This document shows positions 1-6,072 of a DNA stretch of 9,147 nt, in pieces. Below the pieces are notes generated by a model. It saw nothing but the letters and a program-made list of their open reading frames with translations. It was not told where the DNA came from and did not search any database. The first letter of the stretch is position 1. Each line of letters begins with the position of its first letter. A program made the translations under genes and the position numbers. This stretch comes from Muribaculaceae bacterium (GTDB lineage Bacteria; Bacteroidota; Bacteroidia; Bacteroidales; Muribaculaceae), in NCBI GenBank assembly GCA_029051445.1, contig JAIDKP010000418.1, positions 1 through 9,147 on the forward strand, read 5' to 3'.

Positions 1-248
1 CCGGCCGGGATGGCACAGATAACGTCCCCCGTAAACACCCCAAGGTCGGGGCGCGCTGTTTCAAGCACTTTGGTGATGTTTTCAATTGCGGTTTTCGATG
101 CCTCCCATCCGTAGCGGTAATGCACATCGGTGAACTGCACGATCTTGAAATTGCCTTCCGCATCAAAGCGAAGATCATGATTTGTCTTCTGAGCCGAGGC
201 TGAAACTATGCCAAGAGACAGCAGCAGACCTATTATTGTTTTTTTCAT
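1..248 (-). CDS. Secreted metallophosphoesterase, N-terminal part (truncated by window edge)
   Basis: The first 82 codons are present and the rest lies beyond base 1. The N-terminus is a clear signal peptide (MKK, a hydrophobic Leu/Ile core, then SASAQ at residues 16-20), so the product is exported to the periplasm or outer surface. The stretch IVQFTDVHY (about 36-44) gives the D-x-H metal-binding motif (Asp41, His43), and FTGDV (72-76) gives the Gly-Asp motif of calcineurin-like or purple-acid-type metallophosphoesterases. The later GNHD/E and GHxH motifs cannot be seen. The start ATG shares four bases (ATGA, 248-245) with the stop of the upstream DHHW gene, so the two are probably translationally coupled in the acetylation operon. 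The substrate is unknown. It could be an unrelated secreted phosphatase or nuclease that simply shares the transcript. Confidence 0.85.
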   Translation of the reverse strand, partial: MKKTIIGLLLSLGIVSASAQKTNHDLRFDAEGNFKIVQFTDVHYRYGWEASKTAIENITKVLETARPDLGVFTGDVICAIPA

Positions 249-1858
249 GATTTATGTTGATATGATTGATTATTGTCGTTAACTTCCAGTGAGTCTTGCG
301 ACAGCGTGGTATCCGGCACGATTGTATCGGGCTCGGATGCTATGACAGTATCGGATCGCTCTGTGACCACCGCAACAGTATCAACAGGAGCAGGATCACT
401 CTTAACCGGAGCCACTACCTGAGCCGGCACTCCCGATGATTTCTGACGGAGGAAACGGCGATATGCCGATGAGGCCGCTGAGCCGCACACATTGAAGATG
501 TTATGCACAAACAGCATGTCGGTAATGCCGTTATCACGGACATAATCGACAATATTGCGGGTAAAGTATCGGAAATCAATGACGTGGACTTGCTCAAAAG
601 AGCCAAACAGGAAAGAGGGTACGGCGTTTCCATAGCTGTCTTTCAGTATGACAAGGCGGCGGCCGTTTCTCACAGATGTATCGACGCGCACAAGGCATTG
701 ATCACCTCCCATAAAAGTACAATAGGCTCCGGAAGCTCCATCCTTGAATTTTTTGAAATATGTACTCTTAAACGGCTTTGACTCCGATACAATGCGGAAT
801 TCCTCATCCAAAGTATAAACCACATAGGATGTCTGATAGTCCACTCCACGGGGACGATAGTAGATGAAGTCCTCGGGTGCTTTTTTCACCGCAATGTCCT
901 TTGAGTATCCATACATGGTGCCGACAAAGCGATGCACAGTATCGGCCTCATAGGAGCTTATCGGCAAAAACGGCACTCCCGCCCTGGCTGCAAAATCCTG
1001 CGCGGCATAGTAGGCACCGAGCGGCGCCCAATGGTGATCGGTGCGAAGATATATCGGTTCGTCGACGTGTGCTGCGAGTGCACCATAGGCATCTACAGCG
1101 ACAACGCCGCGCAACGAGTCGTTTATAGCCTTTATCACCGGATAGTTGGGTCTTGTTGTCTTACGTGCTTTCTCGGGACAATAAAACTCTGTAGCAAGCG
1201 GAACAACCATGCTGTAGATGTTGACAGCCGAACCGAATGTCTCTTTGTAGAGATTGAGTGCCGATGCAAACCTGAGTCCGCTTTTAGGCGATCCGCCAAA
1301 AGCCATGAGAGCGCGGACATTGTCGCCTGTCCCCACAATGATCGTACCAGAGTTGCCAAGTTTTGCATTTTCTTCTACCGTCGGGACATACTGCCCGGAG
1401 TCATCAGCCACCGCCTGCACCGCATCGCCCGAACCGGCCTGTGCGGCAGGCTGCTGAGGCACAGGTTGCTCTGCATAATTTTCGCCGGATCGTTCAGTTT
1501 CAGAGGCCTCCTCTTCATAACCGACCTCTTCATCGTCACTGTCATCGTCCATTGCCATCACGCCATTACCATGAAACGTGACAGCCTCACCGTCATCGCC
1601 CGGATGATAGGAGAGCAGATGCTTTACCTGCATGCTGGCGGTCATCAGCTCGTCGCGAAACGGCTCGCTGTCGCTGAACCAGGCCGACACTTTTTCCATG
1701 AATCTGCCTGAGACAAGCGCGTCTAAGGAAAATTCGGGAAACCGGCTGAGATCACGACGCTCAAGCTCGGAAAACGCAGGCCTCGGAAAAAACGAGAACA
1801 CTATCGCAAATGCTGCGAATATGGCGCCTATTATGATTATGAATATCCTGTGGTGCAA
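245..1858 (-). CDS. DHHW-family (AlgX/AlgJ-like) O-acetyltransferase, membrane-anchored, with acidic insert and long tail
   Basis: This 537-residue protein should transfer acetyl groups to an extracytoplasmic polysaccharide. Residues 5-24 form an uncleaved hydrophobic anchor, followed by the family's ExR-L-FPxFS and WFSD-x-PFRD segment (31-70). The signature DHHW is at 274-277 and the nucleophile-type KDSYG at 406-410 (Ser408). This D-x-H-then-Ser order is the circular permutation known in AlgJ/AlgX, and Asp274, His276 and Ser408 are the inferred triad. Two parts are unusual: an acidic, Pro/Gln/Ala-rich insert (about 104-160) and a 65-residue Pro/Val/Asp/Thr-rich tail (473-537), both probably disordered. 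The start is taken as TTG at 1858: no ATG occurs before Met54, and the anchor begins right after it. Only 12 nt separate it from the paralogue's stop, in the same frame. It may equally be an accessory acetyltransferase. Confidence 0.88.
   Translation of the reverse strand: MHHRIFIIIIGAIFAAFAIVFSFFPRPAFSELERRDLSRFPEFSLDALVSGRFMEKVSAWFSDSEPFRDELMTASMQVKHLLSYHPGDDGEAVTFHGNGVMAMDDDSDDEEVGYEEEASETERSGENYAEQPVPQQPAAQAGSGDAVQAVADDSGQYVPTVEENAKLGNSGTIIVGTGDNVRALMAFGGSPKSGLRFASALNLYKETFGSAVNIYSMVVPLATEFYCPEKARKTTRPNYPVIKAINDSLRGVVAVDAYGALAAHVDEPIYLRTDHHWAPLGAYYAAQDFAARAGVPFLPISSYEADTVHRFVGTMYGYSKDIAVKKAPEDFIYYRPRGVDYQTSYVVYTLDEEFRIVSESKPFKSTYFKKFKDGASGAYCTFMGGDQCLVRVDTSVRNGRRLVILKDSYGNAVPSFLFGSFEQVHVIDFRYFTRNIVDYVRDNGITDMLFVHNIFNVCGSAASSAYRRFLRQKSSGVPAQVVAPVKSDPAPVDTVAVVTERSDTVIASEPDTIVPDTTLSQDSLEVNDNNQSYQHKS
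1020..1057. repeat. 38-bp direct repeat, copy 1 (inside DHHW motif codons)
   Basis: These 38 bases are identical to 2448-2485 in the neighbouring paralogue. They encode the core around PIYLRTDHHWAPLGA. Identity extends, with two mismatches, to about 1005. It reflects duplication of the DHHW gene, strong selection on the motif, or gene conversion between the tandem copies. Confidence 0.95.
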
Positions 1859-1870
1859 AGCAGTACTGTT

Positions 1871-2998
1871 TTATTGGGTCAGATAGGAATCGTAGGTATC
1901 ACATGTATGCAACATGGTCGCATGGATCATATTGTTGGCAAACAGCACATCGGTTATGGCATGATCCTGTATGTAAGCGACAATGTTCAAAGGGAAATAA
2001 CGGCAGTCTATGACATGTATCTCCTCAAAGGAGTTGAACAGACATGACGGCAAGGCATTGCCGTAGCTATCCTTCAGTATGACGAGCCGCCGACCGTTGT
2101 CCGCTCCTGTCTCGACACGCACAAGCTTGTTGTCGCCTCCCATGAACGTGCAGTAGGTAGCCACCCCCTTTGCCGGTATGAAAAACGGCCCGGCACTCTC
2201 CTCACTCGCCGAAATCACATTCTTGCGCCGGCGGTCGAGACGGTAGTTTACGTAGTATGTGTCGTATCGTGTATCGCGCGGTGTGTAGTAGACGAATGTC
2301 TCCGGCGCTTTGCGTATGCGTGCGTCACGCGAGAATCCGTACATTGTTCCCACAAATCCGGGCACTTCGTGCACGTCGAAATTGTCGATGGTGACAAACG
2401 GCACCAAGGCCGCAAGGGCAAACTCCTGAGCTGCATAGTAGGCCCCCAGCGGCGCCCAATGGTGATCGGTGCGAAGATATATCGGCTCAGCAGCATGGTC
2501 GCCAAGCACCGGGAAGATGTCGACCGGCACCACCTGCGGTTCAAGCTCGCTGAAGATACGCTTAACAGCCCGATACTGATCCTGAGTGTGCTCCTCGGCA
2601 TCCTCGGGGCAGTAGTATGCCGCCTGAGTGGGTATGGGCATGCAATAGACCGTGACACTGTCGCCGAAAGCACGGCTATAGGTATTTACAGTCGAGGCAT
2701 AACGCACCAGATTTGCATCCGGCCCTGAAAAAGGCTCCATAGCGCGGATAGTGTCTCCACCTCCGACAACAAGAATGCCACGTCGGGCACGACGGAATGG
2801 CGCATCGGGGTTGACGCGGTTGATGTAGACGTAGCCGTCGTCATGCTCTGCATCGGCACTCATCCCGGAGACTTCCTCGAATAGACGGTCGAATGTGAGT
2901 GAAGCACCGGTGTTGTCGTCCTGTGCCGACACACCGGTTGCCACGCTCATGGAAATGAGTATGGCCAATATCTTAAAAACGCGTATATAGGAATGCAT
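1871..2998 (-). CDS. DHHW-family (AlgX/AlgJ-like) O-acetyltransferase, secreted short paralogue
   Basis: This protein is a tandem paralogue of the gene at 245-1858, without its N-terminal membrane anchor, acidic insert or C-terminal tail. From ATG at 2998 it has 375 residues. I chose this start because it gives a normal signal peptide (MHSYIRVFKILAILISMSVA then TGVSAQ), whereas the longer frame to 3046 adds 16 residues ahead of it. DHHW lies at 178-181 and KDSYG around Ser311, so Asp178, His180 and Ser311 are the expected permuted SGNH triad. The block from YCTFMGGD through the KDSYGNA motif to IHVIDCRYF is almost the same in both paralogues. The gene overlaps the 3' end of the MBOAT gene by 26 nt. 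By analogy to AlgJ/AlgX it is a periplasmic acetyl acceptor or transferase working with that MBOAT protein. The target polymer is unknown. Confidence 0.87.
   Translation of the reverse strand: MHSYIRVFKILAILISMSVATGVSAQDDNTGASLTFDRLFEEVSGMSADAEHDDGYVYINRVNPDAPFRRARRGILVVGGGDTIRAMEPFSGPDANLVRYASTVNTYSRAFGDSVTVYCMPIPTQAAYYCPEDAEEHTQDQYRAVKRIFSELEPQVVPVDIFPVLGDHAAEPIYLRTDHHWAPLGAYYAAQEFALAALVPFVTIDNFDVHEVPGFVGTMYGFSRDARIRKAPETFVYYTPRDTRYDTYYVNYRLDRRRKNVISASEESAGPFFIPAKGVATYCTFMGGDNKLVRVETGADNGRRLVILKDSYGNALPSCLFNSFEEIHVIDCRYFPLNIVAYIQDHAITDVLFANNMIHATMLHTCDTYDSYLTQ
2448..2485. repeat. 38-bp direct repeat, copy 2 (inside DHHW motif codons)
   Basis: These bases are identical to 1020-1057, at an offset of 1428 bp, and cover the DHHW motif codons of the shorter paralogue. 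Confidence 0.95.
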
Positions 2999-4415
2999 TG
3001 TTGGTCGCACCGACAAGAAGACAGACACTAATGACAAGTATGGCAACGGCGATCATAACGCGGCAGGTTGTCTCGACAACCGCCACTCCCGCATGATCGG
3101 GATTGCCGCCCCAAAGTTTTATATGAGCTTCGGAAATCCAACGGCGCACCGGCAGGCACAGCACTATCGCCAACATCCAAAGCCAGAATTTATCGAACAC
3201 AGCACTCTCGGCCGCAAAGTCATAGAGACGAGTATGATAGCCCATGAATGCGCGGAAAAAGCTACCCATGTCACCAAGATCGTCGTAGTAGAAGATACCC
3301 CATCCGACTACAACAAGGAGCATGGCTATGATGTGTCCCGGCTGATGGCCGGTATAGCGCATTATGGCTTTTTCGACAATGAGTATGATACCGAAATACA
3401 TGCCCCACATGACAAAGTTCCAGCTTGCACCATGCCACAATCCTGTCAGCGCCCACACAGCCACGATGTTAAACACCTGATGGGACCGGTTGCCACCGAG
3501 CGGTATATAGACATAGTCGCGGAAAAAAGACCCGAGCGACATGTGCCAGCGTCGCCAGAAATCGGTGATCGAGCGACATGTATATGGATGATCGAAGTTT
3601 TCCGGGAAATGAAATCCCATGCAGCGTCCCATGCCTATGGCCATGTCGGAGTAGCCGGAGAAGTCAAAATAGATCTGCAGGGTGAATGCCAGCAGCCCGA
3701 CCCATGCTCCAAGCGTGGAGAGGGATGCGAGATTGTCGGTGAGAAACGAGTCGGCGATTTCCGACATCTGGTTTGCTATTATCACCTTTTTTCCGAGGCC
3801 TATAAGAAAGCGAAATATTCCGTCGGCTATATCCCGCCGTGTCACAGTGCGGTCATATATCTCACGCGCCACAGTCGAGTAGCGCACAATCGGCCCTGCC
3901 ACAAGCTGCGGAAACATGGATATGTAGAGCAGAAGCCCGCTGAAACGCCGCTGCGCCGCTGCATGAGTGCGATAGACATCGGTAAGATAGCTGATTGACT
4001 GGAAAATATAGAAACTTATGCCGATCGGCAGAGATATATCGGGAACCGGGAGATGTATGCCGAAACGGGCAAGCTCAACGCACACAAATCCGGCATATTT
4101 GAAAACTCCAAGAGTAGCGACGTTCAGCAGTATTCCCGCAGTGAGCGCAAATCTGCGGAAGAAACGCCTCCTACACCGATCGATCCAAAGCCCGAGCAGA
4201 TAGTTCATGATGACGCATCCTATCATGAGGAATACATAGACAGGCTCTCCCCACGCATAGAACAGGAGCGAGAAGGCAATCAGCACCGAGTTGCGCCATG
4301 TCAGGTTCCGGGTCTTGCCACCTGAGGTCTTACGGTCGAAAACGGCCGCAATGCGATAGCAGACGATGAGTGCCGGCAAGAAGACAAACAGAAAAAAGAG
4401 GTCGGAAAAAACCAT
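2973..4415 (-). CDS. MBOAT-family (AlgI-like) membrane O-acyltransferase
   Basis: This 480-residue polytopic inner-membrane protein matches the AlgI/PatA/DltB type of MBOAT in length and motifs. It begins MVFSDLFFLFVFLP, typical of the family, and has many hydrophobic segments. Key stretches are LPIGISFYIFQSISYLTDVYR (middle third), QLVAGPIVRY, DFSGYSDMAIGMGR, DFWRRWHMSLGSFFRDY (His291) and LTGLWHGASWNF. His328 in the last corresponds to the invariant catalytic His of AlgI-like enzymes. Its role is to take an acyl group, normally acetyl, from a cytoplasmic donor and pass it across the membrane for glycan modification. It is first in the operon, and its end overlaps the secreted DHHW gene by 26 nt, which strongly suggests that the DHHW proteins are its periplasmic partners. 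The ATG at 4415 is preceded by a good Bacteroidetes-type promoter. Confidence 0.95.
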   Translation of the reverse strand: MVFSDLFFLFVFLPALIVCYRIAAVFDRKTSGGKTRNLTWRNSVLIAFSLLFYAWGEPVYVFLMIGCVIMNYLLGLWIDRCRRRFFRRFALTAGILLNVATLGVFKYAGFVCVELARFGIHLPVPDISLPIGISFYIFQSISYLTDVYRTHAAAQRRFSGLLLYISMFPQLVAGPIVRYSTVAREIYDRTVTRRDIADGIFRFLIGLGKKVIIANQMSEIADSFLTDNLASLSTLGAWVGLLAFTLQIYFDFSGYSDMAIGMGRCMGFHFPENFDHPYTCRSITDFWRRWHMSLGSFFRDYVYIPLGGNRSHQVFNIVAVWALTGLWHGASWNFVMWGMYFGIILIVEKAIMRYTGHQPGHIIAMLLVVVGWGIFYYDDLGDMGSFFRAFMGYHTRLYDFAAESAVFDKFWLWMLAIVLCLPVRRWISEAHIKLWGGNPDHAGVAVVETTCRVMIAVAILVISVCLLVGATNNAFLYTRF

Positions 4416-4453
4416 TGCAGACTATTGATTACCCGAATGATCATGCAGCCACG

Positions 4454-4487
4454 AACTTTACAATGGCCGCAATCGCAGTGTAAAGTT
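4454..4487. repeat. 9-bp inverted repeat over the MBOAT promoter
   Basis: AACTTTACA (4454-4462) and TGTAAAGTT (4479-4487) are perfect inverted copies, 16 bp apart, with 25 bp between arm starts. The right arm is part of the minus-strand -7 box, so it could be an operator. Being largely upstream of the expected start of transcription, it is unlikely to act as an RNA hairpin. No regulator is encoded nearby. Confidence 0.55.
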
Positions 4488-4512
4488 ACGCAGGGACAGT
4501 GTTATCTCCAAC
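4481..4512 (-). promoter_or_regulatory. Bacteroidetes-type promoter for the MBOAT operon
   Basis: Read on the minus strand, GTTG (4512-4509), 20 nt, then TAACTTTA (4488-4481). This fits -33 TTTG (3 of 4) and -7 TAnnTTTG (last base A instead of G). It would start transcription near 4475 and leave a leader of about 60 nt before the ATG at 4415. Confidence 0.55.
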
Positions 4513-4674
4513 AAAAAGATCGAAATATGTATAAAATAGTCTGTGGCTGTGCCAAAATAACACCTGATGTATGAGCTGTCATTTTCAGATTTTCGGGCAT
4601 ACTGTCGCACACCCCTACAGATCAACGCCATATCATGAAGACAACCGGCCAGACCGGCGTAGAGGCGTGCGGAA

Positions 4675-4690
4675 GCGGGCAGCACCCCGC
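4675..4690 (-). terminator. Weak hairpin after the small membrane-protein gene
   Basis: GCGGG (4675-4679) pairs with CCCGC (4686-4690) around a 6-nt loop, 10 nt past the stop codon. On the minus strand it is followed only by TTCC, with no real T-run, so it is a poor intrinsic terminator and may be chance. Confidence 0.2.
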
Positions 4691-4700
4691 AGACACATCG

Positions 4701-4850
4701 TTACAGAGCCACCGGGGCTATCATGGCGGCCACGTCGGTGTCGCCCCACAGATCGGCCATCGTCAGCCAGACAAGAAGCAGGGCGATGAGCACGCATGCT
4801 CCTATCACGAGCCAGGTCTGTGTCTTGTTGTTTTTACGTTTGCTTGACAT
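4701..4850 (-). CDS. Small single-pass membrane protein (49 aa)
   Basis: I do not recognise this gene by name. From ATG at 4850 it encodes 49 residues: a basic, Asn/Lys-rich N-terminus (MSSKRKNNKTQ), one hydrophobic helix (about 12-31, WLVIGACVLIALLLVWLTMA), and a short C-terminus with an acidic DLWGDTDVA stretch. The charge pattern predicts a cytoplasmic N-terminus and a periplasmic C-terminus. A longer in-frame version starting at 4949 would overlap smpB and add a low-complexity extension; I reject it because the short form has the natural topology. It lies 61 nt after smpB on the same strand and probably shares its transcript. Function is unknown; a lipid-free membrane adaptor or a modulator of a larger complex would fit, but neither is shown. 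An 8-bp inverted repeat touches its start codon. Confidence 0.65.
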   Translation of the reverse strand: MSSKRKNNKTQTWLVIGACVLIALLLVWLTMADLWGDTDVAAMIAPVAL

Positions 4851-4889
4851 GTGTTTCCAAATTTTAGATTTCTTTGAGATAGAAACACA
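4850..4889. repeat. 8-bp inverted repeat at the small gene's start
   Basis: TGTGTTTC (4850-4857) and GAAACACA (4882-4889) are perfect inverted copies with a 24-nt, AT-rich spacer. On the minus-strand mRNA the 3' arm includes the A of the start ATG, so pairing could hide the start or mark an mRNA processing point between smpB and the small gene. The long loop makes it a modest structure. Confidence 0.35.
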
Positions 4890-4911
4890 CGCGAGAGTGG
4901 GATGGTTCAGG

Positions 4912-5367
4912 TCAGCGGCGGAATGCACGCGCCATGTCGCGGCGGTCATCGCGCTCTTTTATCGTCTGGCGCTTGTCGTACTCCTTCTTTCCCCGGCCAA
5001 CACCGATGACCAGCTTGGCATATCCCTTCTGATTTATAAAAAGCCTCAGCGGCACGATCGTATATCCCGGAGTCGATGCCAGTTTCTCGATATCGCGTAT
5101 TTCTTTTCGTGACAGCAGCAGCTTGCGTTCGCGGCGGTCGGCATGATTGTTGTATGTGCCGTAGAAGTAGGGGGCAATATACATGTTCTTGACCCACACC
5201 TCGTGGTTGAACACGTAGCAGAAAGTATCGGCAAGCGATGCTTTTCCGAGACGTATCGATTTAATCTCCGTGCCTGTGAGCACCACTCCGGCAGTGTAGG
5301 TGTCGGAAATGGCGTAGTCAAACGTAGCACGTCGATTTTTAATATTTATGTCTTTGGCGAGTTTCAT
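4912..5367 (-). CDS. smpB: SsrA-binding protein SmpB
   Basis: SmpB binds tmRNA and delivers it to ribosomes stalled on broken mRNAs for trans-translation. The 151-residue product has the normal family length. It shows the N-terminal [10 protein letters not shown] segment, the TGTEIKSIR and GKASLADTF core of the OB-like barrel, the [13 protein letters not shown] region, and a basic C-terminal tail ([26 protein letters not shown] region, about 126-151), which in known SmpB proteins folds into the mRNA channel. The ATG at 5367 overlaps the stop of the upstream Yip1-like gene in an ATGA, which suggests coupled translation. I see no promoter of its own. The tmRNA gene ssrA is not in the window. 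Confidence 0.98.
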   Translation of the reverse strand: MKLAKDINIKNRRATFDYAISDTYTAGVVLTGTEIKSIRLGKASLADTFCYVFNHEVWVKNMYIAPYFYGTYNNHADRRERKLLLSRKEIRDIEKLASTPGYTIVPLRLFINQKGYAKLVIGVGRGKKEYDKRQTIKERDDRRDMARAFRR

Positions 5368-5963
5368 TGATTAAGCAAAGCGAAAAATACATGAACAAGA
5401 AACAATGGTGTCACGCATGAGATCACAGTGGCACACAGAAACTGGAGACGCCTGTCGGCCGGCACGATCATGTGCCACGACGCTTCCCATATCACGTAGA
5501 CGACATATAGCGGCAGCATCTGCAATAGGGCGAGCTCGACAGGACAAATGTTGCTGACAAACGACAGTAGCGCGAGTGTGGCCAGAGTGTACAGAACAAG
5601 CCTGTCTATTTTTTCGGCCGAAGCCGTGTAATCGCCCCCTATCACACGTTTCAATGCAAAGCCGAGAATAAATGTCGCCGCAACGTAACCGATAAAGTAC
5701 CTGATAAAAATACTAATCGCATCAAGCAGACATCCGGTCGCAGTTGACGACGACCTATAGACCAATGGCAGAAAAGCTGATAGCGCCACAACGGCGACAA
5801 ACGGTATATATCCCTGCGTGAGAAGCATACGCACAGGTACAGCAGCCTTCTCAGTGTCATGCCACCCCTGCCTCGGGGCAATCACTACCTGAAGAAGCTC
5901 CTTGAAGAATGTAGGGAACAGCGCGAACGACGCCTTTATGCAGGCTATGTCAAACGATTTCAT
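5364..5963 (-). CDS. Yip1-like integral membrane protein
   Basis: This 199-residue protein has a short cytoplasmic N-terminal part with [16 protein letters not shown] (about 20-35), a pattern typical of bacterial Yip1/DUF1282-type proteins (a helix, then a Pro and an aromatic before the first membrane span). Five hydrophobic segments follow, near residues 47-70, 81-107, 120-139, 143-165 and 174-196, matching the five-helix Yip1 fold. Function in bacteria is not established. I start it at ATG 5963 because the only upstream candidate, a TTG at 5996, lies inside a good -7 promoter box and so would not be transcribed. It is the first gene of the operon with smpB, which it overlaps by 4 nt. The family assignment is by pattern and topology and is less certain than the membrane nature. 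Confidence 0.8.
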   Translation of the reverse strand: MKSFDIACIKASFALFPTFFKELLQVVIAPRQGWHDTEKAAVPVRMLLTQGYIPFVAVVALSAFLPLVYRSSSTATGCLLDAISIFIRYFIGYVAATFILGFALKRVIGGDYTASAEKIDRLVLYTLATLALLSFVSNICPVELALLQMLPLYVVYVIWEASWHMIVPADRRLQFLCATVISCVTPLFLVHVFFALLNQ

Positions 5964-5993
5964 ATAACGGCAACAAGAGAGAGTTGTGCTGTG

Positions 5994-6025
5994 CAAAGAT
6001 ATGAAAGTTGGCTTAATTATGGAAA
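5994..6025 (-). promoter_or_regulatory. Bacteroidetes-type promoter for the Yip1-smpB operon
   Basis: On the minus strand, TTTC (6025-6022), a 20-nt spacer, then a perfect TATCTTTG (6001-5994) for -7 TAnnTTTG. Transcription should start near 5988, about 25 nt before the ATG at 5963. It overlaps the gltX promoter on the other strand. Confidence 0.65.
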
Positions 6026-6038
6026 TTGGTTACTTTTG
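6007..6038 (+). promoter_or_regulatory. Bacteroidetes-type promoter for gltX
   Basis: GTTG (6007-6010), a 20-nt spacer, then TACTTTTG (6031-6038), a perfect match to TAnnTTTG. Start of transcription is expected near 6042-6046, giving a leader of about 30 nt. A small 5-bp hairpin (6033-6046) covers the -7 box and the start point. This promoter excludes the long upstream frame of gltX that begins at 5986. Confidence 0.7.
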
Positions 6039-6072
6039 CGTAAAAGATGAATCCAGATCAGTTATCAGACCA

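Larger units (their letters stand above)
4416..4700. other. Intergenic region upstream of the MBOAT operon
   Basis: The 285 bp between the MBOAT start and the stop of the small membrane-protein gene hold the MBOAT promoter, an inverted repeat and a weak hairpin, all listed separately. A 75-codon open frame on the minus strand (4458-4685) has no recognisable motif, starts inside the weak hairpin and ends inside the inverted repeat, so I do not call it a gene. I see no tRNA-like or riboswitch-like structure. Confidence 0.6.

Noticed and set aside
3093..3998. 301-codon plus-strand open frame opposite the MBOAT gene
   Set aside because: It lies fully antisense to a gene with clear family motifs; its His/Cys-rich translation has no domain pattern.
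4635..4657. CCGG-type palindromic bases as a terminator
   Set aside because: The pairing is only four bases with no T-run on either strand.
4458..4685. 75-codon minus-strand open frame upstream of the MBOAT operon
   Set aside because: It has no recognisable motif or sensible topology, and it runs across the MBOAT promoter and inverted repeat.
5986..6072. Extended N-terminus of GltX from a GTG at 5986
   Set aside because: It would include the gltX promoter; the conventional GluRS N-terminus begins at the ATG at 6073.
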